From assembly GCF_900102525.1 (NCBI RefSeq), contig NZ_FNBZ01000004.1, positions 62,001-126,000 on the forward strand: DNA of 64,000 nucleotides, read 5' to 3'. Every line of letters begins with the position of its first letter. Within the stretch, counting starts at the first letter, position 1. Source of the DNA: Allobosea robiniae. Lineage in GTDB: Bacteria; Pseudomonadota; Alphaproteobacteria; Rhizobiales; Beijerinckiaceae. A program made the translations under genes and the position numbers. This document shows, piece after piece, positions 33,157-42,998 of the stretch. The notes under the pieces are model-generated. The model did no database searches and had not been told where the DNA came from. It was given only the letters and a program-made list of their open reading frames with translations.

Positions 33157-34272
33157 TCAGGCGGCAATCCCGGCCTCGGTCGCCGGGAAGATGTGAAGGC
33201 GCTGCAGCGGAATGCGCAGCCCGACCTTCGTTCCGAGTTCGTGACGGCCGGTATCGTCGACCGTGATCTGGCGGCCGGCGGCTTCGACCTTGTAGCGGTA
33301 GATGCCACCGGGATAGGCGCGCGCGGCGATCGTGCCGGGGACGACGAGATCGCCGCCGGCCGCCGCCGCATCAAGGGCGCCGAGGCTCGCGACGTCGTCG
33401 CGGAAATAGGCGAGCGCATCGCCGTTCGGCAGCTCCGCTGCCGCAGCGCCTGCAAGCGTCGCGCGGGCCTCGCCGGCCGCGACGGAAGCCCGGCCCTCCT
33501 CGCGGTTGATGCTGAGCGGCAGGACGTTCTCCGCGCCCATGAAATTGGCGACAAAGGCGCTGGCCGGGCGATCATAGACCTCCTCGGGCGTGCCGACCTG
33601 AGCGACCCGGCCGACCTGCATGATGACGAGCCGGTCGGCCATGGTCATGGCCTCCTCGCGGTCATGGGTGACATGGACGGCGGTCAGGCCGAGCCGCTGC
33701 TGGATGGCGCGGATCTCGTGGCGCATGGTCATGCGGATCTTGGCGTCGAGATTGGAGAGCGGCTCGTCGAGCAGGAGGATGCCGGGATCGATCGCAAGCG
33801 CCCGGCCGAGCGCGACGCGCTGGCGCTGGCCGCCGGAGAGGGCCGTGACCTTGCGGTCCTCATACCCGGCAAGCCCGAGAAAACCCAGCATCTGGCCAAC
33901 CTTGGCAGCGATCTCGGCCTTCGACTTGCCGCGCAGCTTGAGGCCGTAGCCGATATTCTGGAGCACGGTCATATGCGGCCAGAGCGCATAGGACTGGAAG
34001 ACCATCGCCATGCCGCGCTTTTCCGGCGGCAGCCCGGCGACATCCTTGCCGCCGACGACGATCGAGCCTTCCTCGACCGGAACGAAACCGGAGAGCGAGC
34101 GCAGCAGCGTGGTCTTGCCGCAGCCGGAGGAGCCGAGGAGCGCGGTGAAGCTGCCGGGCGTGAAGTCCAGATCGATGCCGTGCAGCACCCGAGTGCCGCC
34201 ATAGGCGACCTTGAGCCCGCGCACGCCGATGGCTGCGCCGCTACCCGCTCTGGCTTGCGTTTCCGGCTGCAA
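33157..34272 (-). CDS. ABC transporter ATP-binding protein (PotA/FbpC type)
   Basis: The 371-residue ATPase has Walker A GSSGCGKT, the signature LSGGQRQR, Walker B ILLLDEPLSNLD, and a C-terminal TOBE-like regulatory part (about 250-370). The TTG at 34272 was chosen as start because GGGGGAG precedes it by eight bases; no ATG suits. The frame is open further upstream, but that part is not conserved in character. First gene of the operon, followed by binding protein and permeases. Confidence 0.9.
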   Translation of the reverse strand: MQPETQARAGSGAAIGVRGLKVAYGGTRVLHGIDLDFTPGSFTALLGSSGCGKTTLLRSLSGFVPVEEGSIVVGGKDVAGLPPEKRGMAMVFQSYALWPHMTVLQNIGYGLKLRGKSKAEIAAKVGQMLGFLGLAGYEDRKVTALSGGQRQRVALGRALAIDPGILLLDEPLSNLDAKIRMTMRHEIRAIQQRLGLTAVHVTHDREEAMTMADRLVIMQVGRVAQVGTPEEVYDRPASAFVANFMGAENVLPLSINREEGRASVAAGEARATLAGAAAAELPNGDALAYFRDDVASLGALDAAAAGGDLVVPGTIAARAYPGGIYRYKVEAAGRQITVDDTGRHELGTKVGLRIPLQRLHIFPATEAGIAA

Positions 34273-34395
34273 GGCGCCTACTCCCCCGGTTCTGCTCTTA
34301 TCGCCTGACAATGGAATATTTCTTCCATCGTCGGCCCAGTTGAAATAAACGTTACGCACGGGGCGCAGTCTATGCAAGAGCTTTGTGAAACTCGG

Positions 34396-34911
34396 ATGAC
34401 AGTGCGGATTCATTCTCTCTGGCTGATGCCGGCGCCTGCGGACGAAGCGATGCTGGCCGGCATCATCGGCGAGCTGTCGGGCCGTTTCGGCACGCCGCTC
34501 TTCGCCCCGCATCTGACATTGCAGGGCGACACCGAGACGACGCCCGAGCTGCTGAGGCAGGCGATCACCGCGGCAACCGGGGCGGTCGAGGCCTTCGCAG
34601 AGCCGGTCTCCGCCGTTGAAGGCAGCGACGCCTATTTCCGCTCGTTCTATGCCCGCTTCGCCGTCTCGCCCGCCCTGGCGAAGCTGAAGCAGTCGCTCGA
34701 TCCCGACGGCTTCGCGAGCTTCATGCCGCATGTCTCGCTGCTCTATGGGGAGGTCGAGGCGGGTGCGAAGGCTGCAGCCATCGCCGAGATCAACGCCCGC
34801 CTCGACGGGCGCGCCATCCGCTTCGACCGCGTGGGCATCGTGACCTCCGGACAGGATGTGCCGATCGCCAACTGGCAGGTCGTGGCGAGCGTCGCACTGC
34901 GTTCAGCCTGA
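34396..34911 (+). CDS. 2H phosphoesterase / cyclic phosphodiesterase-like protein
   Basis: The 171-residue protein has the two HxT/HxS motifs of the 2H family: PHLTLQG and PHVSLLYG. It starts at MTVRIHSLWLM (34396) or at an earlier ATG 34372. Members act on cyclic phosphate or 2'-5' RNA ends. It is transcribed opposite the ABC operon and is followed by the convergent ClC gene. Confidence 0.75.
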   Translation: MTVRIHSLWLMPAPADEAMLAGIIGELSGRFGTPLFAPHLTLQGDTETTPELLRQAITAATGAVEAFAEPVSAVEGSDAYFRSFYARFAVSPALAKLKQSLDPDGFASFMPHVSLLYGEVEAGAKAAAIAEINARLDGRAIRFDRVGIVTSGQDVPIANWQVVASVALRSA

Positions 34912-34920
34912 GCCTTCCGG

Positions 34921-36720
34921 CTATTCCCCGGTCAATTCGCGATTGCGACGGCTGACCTCGTCGCTGTAGCGCTTGATCGCATGCGCCTCGCTGAGGATGC
35001 CGACAAGGCGGCGGCTGTCGCGATCGGCGACGACCGGTAAGGCCTCGCTTTCCGCCTCATTGAACAGCTTCAGCGTGTCGCGCACCGACATGTCGGCGAG
35101 CAGCATCCGATCCGTGTTGCGCAGGAGATGGCGAACGGTGCGGGGGGCGGGCTCGGCTGCCGCCTCCTCGTCCAGTGCCGGATCGGGCTCGTAGAGCGCA
35201 CCGGGCGGCACCATGCCGGCATAGGCATCGCCCGGGCCGACGGCGACGAGATAGCTGGTCGAGCCGGGCGGGTATTTCAGCCGCGCTTCGGCAATGGTGG
35301 CATCGGCCGCGATCTTCGGCACCTCGATGCGCATCATGCTGCCGGCCGTGAGATCGCGCATCCAGCCGACATCATGGGCGCCGCGGATGCTTTCGCCGCG
35401 CAGGTGGAAGCGCCAGGTCGCGAAGGAGAAGCCGAAGAGGCGGCGCGTCACCAGCGAGGCCGCGCCGGCCGCGCCGACCACGGCGAGCGTCAGCTTGAGA
35501 TCGCCGGTCATCTCGAGCGCGAGCAGCGTCATCGTCATCGGGCCGCCGACGATCGAGACCGCAAGCGAGCTCATCCCGACCAGTGCAAACAGCGTCTCGT
35601 GCCCGGCGAGGTTGGGGAAGGCGAGCGTCAGCACGCCGATGAAGAGGCGGCCCGTCAGCACGCCGAGCAGGAGCGAGGCGAAGAACAGGCCGCCGCGAAA
35701 GCCCGAGCCGATCGAGACCGAGGAGGCCAGCGCCTTGGCGACGAGCACCAGCGCGAACAGCATGAGGCTGGCATCGATGCCGAGATAGAGATTGATCGCG
35801 CCGTGGCCGGCCGAGAAGACGGAAGGGTTCCAGATCGCCAGCGCGCCGACGACGAGGCCGCCGAAGGCAGGCCGGAGCCAGGTCGGGATCCGCGAGCGCC
35901 TGAACCCCGCCTCGACGAAGGCGGCAGCGCGCATCACGACGATGCCGACGAGCCCGCAGGTAGCGCCGAGCATGACGACCAGAGGCAGGTTGGCCATGGT
36001 GATCGCCCCGATCGGCGGCACCTCGACGGCGAGCAGTGCCGGCGCGAGCACGCTATGGGTCACGGTCGCCATGAAAGTCGCGGCCATCACCGGCACGAAG
36101 GCCGCGATCGAATAGCTGCCGAGGATCAGTTCGAAGGCATAGAATGCGCCGGTCAGGGGTGCATCGAAGGCGGCACCAATCGCGCCGCCGGCGGCACAGC
36201 CGACCATCAGGCGCATATCCGCCCGGCGCAGGCGCAGGCGTCGGCCGATATGCGAAGCGAGCCCGCTCGCCGCCTGCGTGTAGCCGGCTTCGAGTCCAAC
36301 CGAGGCGCCCGCGCCGCTCGAGCCCATCGTCTGCAGCGCGACGAAGACGCTGTCGCGGAAGGACATGCGCCCGCCATGCAGGGCATTGGCCTCGATCGGA
36401 TCGATCGGCTGCTTGCGGCGGCGGAAGAACAGCCAGGAGGCGCAGCCGATGACGAGGCCGCCGAGGACTGGTCCGGCAAGCGCGCGCCAGGGCGGGATCG
36501 TGGTCGTGATCGAGAGCCGCTGCGTATGCGGTAACCCGAAGATCATCTCATGCAGGAGCTGCGTCGTGAAGGACATCGCCAGCACGACGAGCCCCGCGAG
36601 GACGCCGACCACACAGGCCAGTACCACGATGCCGATCTCGCTGGAGCGGACGAGCGCGCGCCAGCCCTGCGGCGCATCGCCTGTCCCGGCCGGCGTTTCG
36701 GTGGCTTTCACGGTGATCAC
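34921..36720 (-). CDS. ClC-type chloride channel/transporter with CBS domains
   Basis: The 599-residue protein has about ten membrane helices (35-430) and a cytoplasmic pair of CBS domains at the C-terminus (about 455-590). ClC landmarks are partly changed: the GREGP region reads GASVGLEAG, and GGIFAP reads GGLFFASLLLG; the GSGIP motif is not seen. The Glu used for proton coupling (E148 of the E. coli enzyme) is shifted or absent in this reading, so it may conduct differently from classical exchangers. It begins with GTG at 36720 and lies alone. Confidence 0.85.
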   Translation of the reverse strand: MITVKATETPAGTGDAPQGWRALVRSSEIGIVVLACVVGVLAGLVVLAMSFTTQLLHEMIFGLPHTQRLSITTTIPPWRALAGPVLGGLVIGCASWLFFRRRKQPIDPIEANALHGGRMSFRDSVFVALQTMGSSGAGASVGLEAGYTQAASGLASHIGRRLRLRRADMRLMVGCAAGGAIGAAFDAPLTGAFYAFELILGSYSIAAFVPVMAATFMATVTHSVLAPALLAVEVPPIGAITMANLPLVVMLGATCGLVGIVVMRAAAFVEAGFRRSRIPTWLRPAFGGLVVGALAIWNPSVFSAGHGAINLYLGIDASLMLFALVLVAKALASSVSIGSGFRGGLFFASLLLGVLTGRLFIGVLTLAFPNLAGHETLFALVGMSSLAVSIVGGPMTMTLLALEMTGDLKLTLAVVGAAGAASLVTRRLFGFSFATWRFHLRGESIRGAHDVGWMRDLTAGSMMRIEVPKIAADATIAEARLKYPPGSTSYLVAVGPGDAYAGMVPPGALYEPDPALDEEAAAEPAPRTVRHLLRNTDRMLLADMSVRDTLKLFNEAESEALPVVADRDSRRLVGILSEAHAIKRYSDEVSRRNRELTGE

Positions 36721-36826
36721 GGCAAGGCCCGTCAGGCTCGTTCGTCACGTCCGTCCGCGGTCGCATATCGCAGCGGCCGGAACAAGACGGCTCGGCGATA
36801 GCGGCCCCGCCTGTGCCGCAGGGCGG

Positions 36827-37306
36827 CTACGAAATTGGCACCGCGAGACCGGTCTTGACCCGGTCCATGGCGACAAAGGAGCGGAACTTGCGGATATTGG
36901 GATCGGCGAAGAAGAGGCGCCGCGTCAGGGCCTCATAGGCCGCCATGCTCGGCACCAGCACGACCAGCATGAAATCGACCTCGCCGGTGACGTAATAGCA
37001 TTGCTGCACCTCCGGCGCAGCGAGGAAAGCGCTCTTGGCCGCATCGATATCGGGGGCCGTCTCGCTGACCAGCTCGATCTCGACGAAGAGCGTGATCGGA
37101 TGGCCGAGCGCGGCGGGATCGACGACTGCGACATTGGCCTGGATGACACCCGTCGCCTCCATCCGGCGGATGCGGCGCTGCACCGCCGGCGCCGACAGAT
37201 TGACGCGCTCGCCGATCACCCGCTGGGGCGTGGTGTTGTCCAGCTGGAGGATCGCGAGGATCGCACGGTCGAAAGCGTCGAGTTGATGAGCGGTCGGTTC
37301 GGCCAT
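36827..37306 (-). CDS. Lrp/AsnC-family regulator
   Basis: The 159-residue protein has an N-terminal winged HTH (LDAFDRAILAILQLDNTTPQRVIGERVNLSAPAVQRRIRRME) and a C-terminal RAM ligand domain (about 70-150). It is divergent from dpaL and probably controls it in response to an amino acid such as 2,3-diaminopropionate. The ATG at 37306 is taken as start. Confidence 0.9.
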   Translation of the reverse strand: MAEPTAHQLDAFDRAILAILQLDNTTPQRVIGERVNLSAPAVQRRIRRMEATGVIQANVAVVDPAALGHPITLFVEIELVSETAPDIDAAKSAFLAAPEVQQCYYVTGEVDFMLVVLVPSMAAYEALTRRLFFADPNIRKFRSFVAMDRVKTGLAVPIS

Positions 37307-37410
37307 GCCTCATCCCGAGAAAGAAACTTGCAAGGACATGGGACAAATCCAGCGCCTTTTTCACCTGGGATGCAATATCCATTCAGGCAACCCAGCCAGA
37401 CGAGGCCGCC

Positions 37411-38595
37411 ATGTTACTGCTCAACCATCATCCGGATTACCGCTCGGCCCTGCATGCGGAGGATGTCGCGACGCTGGGGCCGGCCGGTGCCGATGCAATC
37501 GCGGCGCATCTGGCGGTGCGGCCGAACCATGTGCCGACGCCGCTGCACAGTCTGCCGGGCCTCGCCGCCGCGCTCGGCATCGGCGCGCTTTCCATCAAGG
37601 ACGAGGGCCAGCGCCTTGGACTTGGCAGCTTCAAGGCGCTCGGCGGCGCCTATGCTGTGATCCGGCTTGCGCTGGAAGCGGCTTCCGAAAAGCTCGGCAG
37701 GCAGCTCGCCGATGCCGACATGAACGACCCCGCCGTCCGCGAGGCGGCGGCCGGCATGACCTTCGCCTGCGCGACCGACGGCAACCATGGACGCTCGGTG
37801 GCGCAGGGCGCGCAACTGCTCGGCGCGAAGGCCGTGATCTTCGTGCATGGCGGCGTCAGCGACGAGCGCGTCGCGGCGATCGCCCGCTTCGGCGCCGAGA
37901 TGGTGCGGGTCGATGGTACCTATGACGATTCCGTGGTCGAGGCGGCGCATGTCGCGACTGAGCGCGGCTGGACGATCGTCTCCGACACCTCCTGGGACGG
38001 CTATGAGCGCATCCCCGGCCTCGTCATGCAGGGCTACACCGCCATCGCCCGGGAGGGGCTGGCGCAGATACCCGAGCGGCCGAGCCACATCTTCGTGCAG
38101 GCCGGCGTCGGCGGCATCGCCGCCGCGCTCGCCGCCCAGATGCAGACCAGCTTCGGCGACAAGCGGCCGTTCTTCACGGTGGTCGAGCCGTCGCGCGCGG
38201 CTTGCATCTTCGAGGCGGCGAAGCAGGGCAAGCCCGGCAAGATCCCGCATGGCGCACCGACCGTGATGGCGATGCTCGAATGCTACGATCCCTCGCCATT
38301 GGCGCTGCGGGTGCTCTATCGCGCCGCCGACGCCTTCATGACGGCCGAGGATTCCGATGCCGTCGAGGCGATGAACCGGCTTGCGCGCCCCGTCGCAGGT
38401 GATCCCGCCATCGTCGCCGGCGAAAGCGGTTCGGCCGGCCTTGCCGGTTTGCTGGCAGCGCTGCGCGACCCGCAGGCCCGCGCAGCGCTGAAGCTCGACA
38501 GCAAGTCCCGCGTCTTCCTCGTCAATACCGAAGGAGCGACCGACCCCGTGCGTTATGCCGAGCTCGTCGGCCTCAAGCCGGAGGACGTCGCGTGA
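37411..38595 (+). CDS. dpaL: Diaminopropionate ammonia-lyase
   Basis: The 394-residue PLP enzyme of fold type II cleaves 2,3-diaminopropionate to pyruvate and two ammonia. LGLGSFKALGG carries the PLP lysine, and FVQAGVGGIAAALAAQM is the phosphate-binding glycine loop. The start MLLLNHHPDYRSAL agrees with family members, which have about 400 residues. Its stop overlaps the GTG start of the GST gene by four bases, so they form one operon. Confidence 0.93.
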   Translation: MLLLNHHPDYRSALHAEDVATLGPAGADAIAAHLAVRPNHVPTPLHSLPGLAAALGIGALSIKDEGQRLGLGSFKALGGAYAVIRLALEAASEKLGRQLADADMNDPAVREAAAGMTFACATDGNHGRSVAQGAQLLGAKAVIFVHGGVSDERVAAIARFGAEMVRVDGTYDDSVVEAAHVATERGWTIVSDTSWDGYERIPGLVMQGYTAIAREGLAQIPERPSHIFVQAGVGGIAAALAAQMQTSFGDKRPFFTVVEPSRAACIFEAAKQGKPGKIPHGAPTVMAMLECYDPSPLALRVLYRAADAFMTAEDSDAVEAMNRLARPVAGDPAIVAGESGSAGLAGLLAALRDPQARAALKLDSKSRVFLVNTEGATDPVRYAELVGLKPEDVA

Positions 38596-39260
38596 GCTTG
38601 CTGCCCACCGAGCGGCTGACGCTGCATTCGCAGAGCCATTCGCCCTATGCGCGCAAGACCATCGTCTTCGCGCATGAGGCGGGCATCGCCGAGCGGCTCG
38701 CGATCATCGACCAGGAGACCAGCCCGACCAACCGCAACCCGGACGTGTTCGCGATCAATCCGCTCGGCAAGGTGCCGGTGCTGATCACGCCGGAAGCCGG
38801 CGCGATCTTCGACTCGCTGGTGATCTGCGACTATCTCGACGGGCTTCATGACGGCCGTCGATTGGTCCCGGCCGAGGGCAAGGCCCGTTGGCAGGCTTTG
38901 CGCCTGCATGCGATCGCCCAGGGGCTCTGCGATGCCGGCATCGCTTTGCGCTGGGAGACGTTGCGGCGGCCGGAGCACCTGCGCTATCCGCCCTTGAGCG
39001 AGGGACAGACCGCGAAGCTCGTCGAATCCTACGACCTGCTGGAGCGCAGCGAAAGCTTCGACGAGCCCGTCCATATCGGTCATATCGGCCTGGCCACGGC
39101 GCTCGCCTGGCTGGAATTCCGCGACCTCCCGGATTTCCGGGTCGGACGGCCGAGGCTGACGCGCTGGTATGAGGCGTTCTCGGCGCGCCCCTCGATGCAG
39201 GCGACCGCCTATCACGGCGAGACGCAGGATCGGCCGGCGGCCCGGGCCATTGCCGGATGA
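38592..39260 (+). CDS. Glutathione S-transferase family protein
   Basis: The 222-residue protein has the thioredoxin-fold N-terminal domain with SHSPYARKTIVFAHEAGI (Ser and Tyr as in bacterial GSTs), the cis-Pro GKVPVL, and FDSLVICDYL; the C-terminal helical domain follows. The gene is translationally coupled to dpaL. Its role in diaminopropionate metabolism is unknown; many such enzymes act on electrophilic intermediates. Confidence 0.9.
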   Translation: MSLLPTERLTLHSQSHSPYARKTIVFAHEAGIAERLAIIDQETSPTNRNPDVFAINPLGKVPVLITPEAGAIFDSLVICDYLDGLHDGRRLVPAEGKARWQALRLHAIAQGLCDAGIALRWETLRRPEHLRYPPLSEGQTAKLVESYDLLERSESFDEPVHIGHIGLATALAWLEFRDLPDFRVGRPRLTRWYEAFSARPSMQATAYHGETQDRPAARAIAG

Positions 39261-39316
39261 CCGGCTGACGTCGTAGCAGGGCAGCGCGGCCCTTCCGGCT
39301 GCGCCGGAGGCCGTGC

Positions 39317-40513
39317 ATGAAGCTTCGTCCCGATACGCTGGCGATGACCGCCGTCCTCGCCATGCTGACGGCGCTAGGGCCCCTCTCGACCGATTTCTAC
39401 CTGCCCTCCCTGCCCGAGATCGCGCGGGTGATGGAGACGGATGTGGCGGGTGCGCAGGCGACGCTCTCCTCGTTCCTGTTCGGCTTCGCCGCCGGGCAGA
39501 TCTTCTGGGGGCCGCTCTCGGACCGGCTAGGGCGCCGGCCGGTGCTGCTCGCGGGCCTTGCCCTGTTCGGGCTCGCGACGCTGGCTTGTGCCTTCGCACC
39601 CTCGATCGGCGCGCTGACGCTGGCGCGAGCCTTCCAGGCGCTCGGCGCGTCCGGGCCGATCGTGCTCGGCCGCGCCATGGTGCGCGATCTCTATGACGGG
39701 CCGCGCGCCGGGCGCGAGCTCGCCCGGATGGGGATGATCATGGGGCTGGTGCCGGCGGTCGCACCGGTGATCGGCGGGGTGCTGCAGGTCGCCTTCGGCT
39801 GGCGCTCGACCTTCCTCGCCTCGCTCGCCTTCGGGCTGGTGCTCGCCGTGGTCATCATCACCGTGATGCCGGAGACGCTGCGGGCGCGCTCGCCGCAGCC
39901 GCTCTCGCTTGTCAGCATCTTCAAGGGGTTCGGCACGCTGCTGCACAACCGCGCCTTCCGCGTCTATGTCGCGCTGACGGCGCTGGCCTATGCCGGGCTC
40001 TTCGCCTTCATCTCAGGCTCGTCCTTCGTGCTGATCGGCGTCTACGGGCTGACGCCGGTCGAATACGGCTTCTCCTTCGGCTTCGGCGTGCTCGGCTACA
40101 TCACCGGCACGATCATCGCCCAGCGGCTGGTCGGACGGCGCGGCATGGACGGGGTCATCGCCATCGGCGTCGCCTGCCTCGCCGGCGGCGGGCTCGCCAT
40201 GCTGGTCGGGGTGCTCACCGGATTCGGCGGACCTGCCGGCGTCGTCGTGCCGATGGCGCTCTATGCCTGCGGCGTCGGGCTGACCATGCCGCAAGCCCAG
40301 GCCTCGGCGATGATGCCCTTCCCGGATCGGGCGGGTGCAGCCTCCTCCTTCAACGGGCTTTGCCAGATGCTGCTCTCGGCCTGCGTCGGGCTGCTCGTCG
40401 GGCATCTCCTGAAGAACGCGGCGCTGCCGCTGCCACTGGTGATGTCGGCGCTGGGCGTGGCCGCCCTCGTCCTGTTCCGCGCGACGCGGGGCATCCGCGC
40501 GGCGAAGAGCTAA
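39317..40513 (+). CDS. Bcr/CflA-type multidrug MFS exporter
   Basis: The 398-residue protein has 12 membrane segments and the MFS motif GPLSDRLGRRPVLLAGL (about 66-82). The LGPLSTDFYLPSLPEIARVM start is typical of Bcr/CflA drug/proton antiporters. It follows the GST gene by 56 bases on the same strand. Substrate unknown. Confidence 0.9.
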   Translation: MKLRPDTLAMTAVLAMLTALGPLSTDFYLPSLPEIARVMETDVAGAQATLSSFLFGFAAGQIFWGPLSDRLGRRPVLLAGLALFGLATLACAFAPSIGALTLARAFQALGASGPIVLGRAMVRDLYDGPRAGRELARMGMIMGLVPAVAPVIGGVLQVAFGWRSTFLASLAFGLVLAVVIITVMPETLRARSPQPLSLVSIFKGFGTLLHNRAFRVYVALTALAYAGLFAFISGSSFVLIGVYGLTPVEYGFSFGFGVLGYITGTIIAQRLVGRRGMDGVIAIGVACLAGGGLAMLVGVLTGFGGPAGVVVPMALYACGVGLTMPQAQASAMMPFPDRAGAASSFNGLCQMLLSACVGLLVGHLLKNAALPLPLVMSALGVAALVLFRATRGIRAAKS

Positions 40514-40536
40514 AGGACCCGCTTCTCACCCGGCAA

Positions 40537-40565
40537 GAGATTCTCGGGATCAAGCCCGAGAATGA
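40537..40565. repeat. REP-like palindrome
   Basis: ATTCTCGGG and CCCGAGAAT separated by ATCAAG, with a GACGAC flank, between the convergent MFS and PBP genes. It can also act as a bidirectional terminator. Coordinates are approximate to a base or two. Confidence 0.65.
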
Positions 40566-40577
40566 CGACAGGGTTCG

Positions 40578-42740
40578 TCAGCCGCCGAAAAGACGCTCGA
40601 AGAAGTTCTTCTCCTGCGGCGCCGGCGGCACCCAGGCCCGGTCGCTGGTGGGCGGGGGCGCCTCCGGCTGGCGGGCCTCGGCGACCGGCGCGCCCAGATC
40701 GAGCGGCCGCGGCGCGCCCTGCCAGAAGCCGCCGGGCAACGGAATCGGCTGCGCTCCGGCATGGGCGGCCTTCATGTACTTGCCCCAGATCTCGCCGGGC
40801 AGGCCGCTGCCGGTGACGCGCTTCATCTTCGAATTGTCGTCGTTGCCGACCCAGACGGCCGTGACGAGCTTGGCGGTGAAGCCGACAAACCAGGCGTCGC
40901 CGTAATCCTGCGTCGTGCCGGACTTGCCGCCGACCTGCCAGCCCGGGATGTTGAACTTGCTGCCGGTGCCGCCGTTCATCACGCCGGTGAACATCGTGTC
41001 CATCATCGCGAGATATTGCGGCTGGATGACCTGGCCGAGGCTCGTTGCCTTGCGGGCATACACGACCTTGCCGGTGGTCTGGCGCACCTCGCGGATGACA
41101 TAGGGCAGCACCGACTGGCCGCCATTGGCGAAGGTCGCGTAGGCCGCGGTCATCTCCAGCGGCGTCACCTCCGAGGTGCCGAGCGCCAGCGACAGGTTCG
41201 GCTGCAGGGCCGAGGAGATGCCGAGGCGCTGGGCGGTGCGGACGACCTCCTTGGGCGTCACCTCCTGGATCAGCCGCGCGGCGACCGTGTTGAGCGAATG
41301 CTGCATCGCCGTCGCCAGCGTCACCGGGCCGCGATAGTTGCGCGAATAATTCTCCGGCTCCCAGCCCTTGATCGAGACCGGGGCGTCGTCGCGGATGGTG
41401 TCGGGGGTCAGGCCCTTCTCCATCGCCGTGAGATAGACGAGGGGCTTGAAGGACGAGCCCGGCTGGCGGCGCGCCGCCGTGGCGCGGTTGAACTGGCTCT
41501 TGGTATAGTCGCGGCCGCCGATCAGGGCGCGGATCGCCCCGTCAGGCGCGAGCGAGACGACCGCGCCCTGAGACGCGTTCAGCTTGGCGCCCTGCGCGGA
41601 CAGCGCATCGACCAGGATCGTCTCGGCCGACGCCTGCAATTTCGAATCGATCGTGGTGAGGACGGTGACATCGCCGTCGACCGCGCCAATGAAATCGTCG
41701 AGCACGTCCATGACGTAGTCAGCGGCATAGTTGACCGAGCCCGCCCCGACGCGCTCCGGCACCTCGGCCGGCGCCGTCAGCGCGGTCTTGGCCGCGGCCT
41801 GCGTGATGAAGCCCTGGTCGGCCATCGCGGCGATGACGAGCTGGGCGCGCTTCTCGGCCGCCTCGGGATTGCGGTTGGGCGCCAGGCGCGACGGCGCCTG
41901 GACGAGGCCGGCCAGCATCGCCGCCTCCGCGATCGTCACCGAGCGCGCCGACTTGTTGAAATAGCGCTGGGCGGCAGCCTCGACGCCATAGGCGCCGGAG
42001 CCGAAATAGACGCGATTCAGGTAGAGCTCGAGGATCTGGTCCTTGGTGTAGGTGCGCTCCAGCCAGAGCGCCAGGATCGCCTCCTGGATCTTGCGGGCGG
42101 CGGTACGCTCCTGCGTCAGGAACAGGTTCTTGGCGAGCTGCTGGGTCAGGGTCGAGCCGCCCTGCGCCACGCCGCGCCCGCGCAGGTTGGTGACGAGCGC
42201 GCGAGTGATGCCGATCGGATCGATGCCGAAATGCTCGTAGAAGCGCCGGTCCTCGATCGCGACGAAGGCCCGCGGCAGATAGGGCGGAATCTCGCCGATG
42301 GTGACGGTGCGCCCGCCGGTCTCGCCGCGATTGGCGAGGAGCGAGCCGTCGGCGGCGAGGATCGCGATGTTCGGCGGCCGCTTCGGCACGGTGAGCTGGT
42401 CGATCGGCGGCAATTGCGACGCGTGATAGGCGATGAGCCCGCCAAGGCCGATGACGCACCAGAGGCCGAGCACCATCGTCCAGTAGAACAGCCCGCCCAG
42501 GAACGAGCGGCGGCGATGCCCGCCACGACGCTTGCCCCCACCGCCGCCACCGCTACGCTTGTTGCCGCGCTTGGGCGGGTTGCGGAGCTGCCGGCTCGGC
42601 TCGGGCTGTGCCGGAGCGTTCCGGAAACGCGAAGGGCGATCGTCTGGAGAAAGGCGCATGTCACCGTCCACATGGCCTTCGCCACGCTCATATCCAAAGG
42701 AGGGCTCGCGCCGCTCGCCTCGTGCAATCCGGTCGTTCAT
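40578..42740 (-). CDS. Class A penicillin-binding protein (PBP1A type)
   Basis: The 720-residue bifunctional peptidoglycan synthase has a basic, Gly/Arg-rich cytoplasmic tail (about 1-80), one membrane helix (about 80-105), a glycosyltransferase domain with EDRRFYEHFGID and GGSTLTQQLAKN, and a transpeptidase domain with GSSFKPLVY (SxxK), SLNTV (SxN) and GKSGTT (KTG). It polymerises and cross-links peptidoglycan. The ATG at 42740 was chosen, as the upstream ten residues are not conserved in style. The C-terminus has a Pro-rich stretch ending FFERLFGG. Confidence 0.95.
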   Translation of the reverse strand: MNDRIARGERREPSFGYERGEGHVDGDMRLSPDDRPSRFRNAPAQPEPSRQLRNPPKRGNKRSGGGGGGKRRGGHRRRSFLGGLFYWTMVLGLWCVIGLGGLIAYHASQLPPIDQLTVPKRPPNIAILAADGSLLANRGETGGRTVTIGEIPPYLPRAFVAIEDRRFYEHFGIDPIGITRALVTNLRGRGVAQGGSTLTQQLAKNLFLTQERTAARKIQEAILALWLERTYTKDQILELYLNRVYFGSGAYGVEAAAQRYFNKSARSVTIAEAAMLAGLVQAPSRLAPNRNPEAAEKRAQLVIAAMADQGFITQAAAKTALTAPAEVPERVGAGSVNYAADYVMDVLDDFIGAVDGDVTVLTTIDSKLQASAETILVDALSAQGAKLNASQGAVVSLAPDGAIRALIGGRDYTKSQFNRATAARRQPGSSFKPLVYLTAMEKGLTPDTIRDDAPVSIKGWEPENYSRNYRGPVTLATAMQHSLNTVAARLIQEVTPKEVVRTAQRLGISSALQPNLSLALGTSEVTPLEMTAAYATFANGGQSVLPYVIREVRQTTGKVVYARKATSLGQVIQPQYLAMMDTMFTGVMNGGTGSKFNIPGWQVGGKSGTTQDYGDAWFVGFTAKLVTAVWVGNDDNSKMKRVTGSGLPGEIWGKYMKAAHAGAQPIPLPGGFWQGAPRPLDLGAPVAEARQPEAPPPTSDRAWVPPAPQEKNFFERLFGG

Positions 42741-42998
42741 CCTGCCCCGTTTTCGGCCGCCATGCCGCATCGCAATGCGGTCAGGTCACACAGGATTCAA
42801 ACATGGCGCTTTTAAGGGTTCGTAAAGCGTGCACTGCGGCGGCAGGGACACAGCCGTCGCGCAAACGTGATCGAACTTGCAAACACGCAAACGAAATCGT
42901 CATCAAATCGGATATTGCGCAAATTCAGGAGGCTCGCCTAGAACCCGAAACTTGAACACCTGAGCCATCCGCAGTTCTCCCCAACCAAGGACCACCGC
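42741..42998. other. Divergent intergenic region PBP / DoxX
   Basis: 258 bases between divergent genes. It should contain both promoters; no clear operator, RNA or repeat was recognised. Confidence 0.4.
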
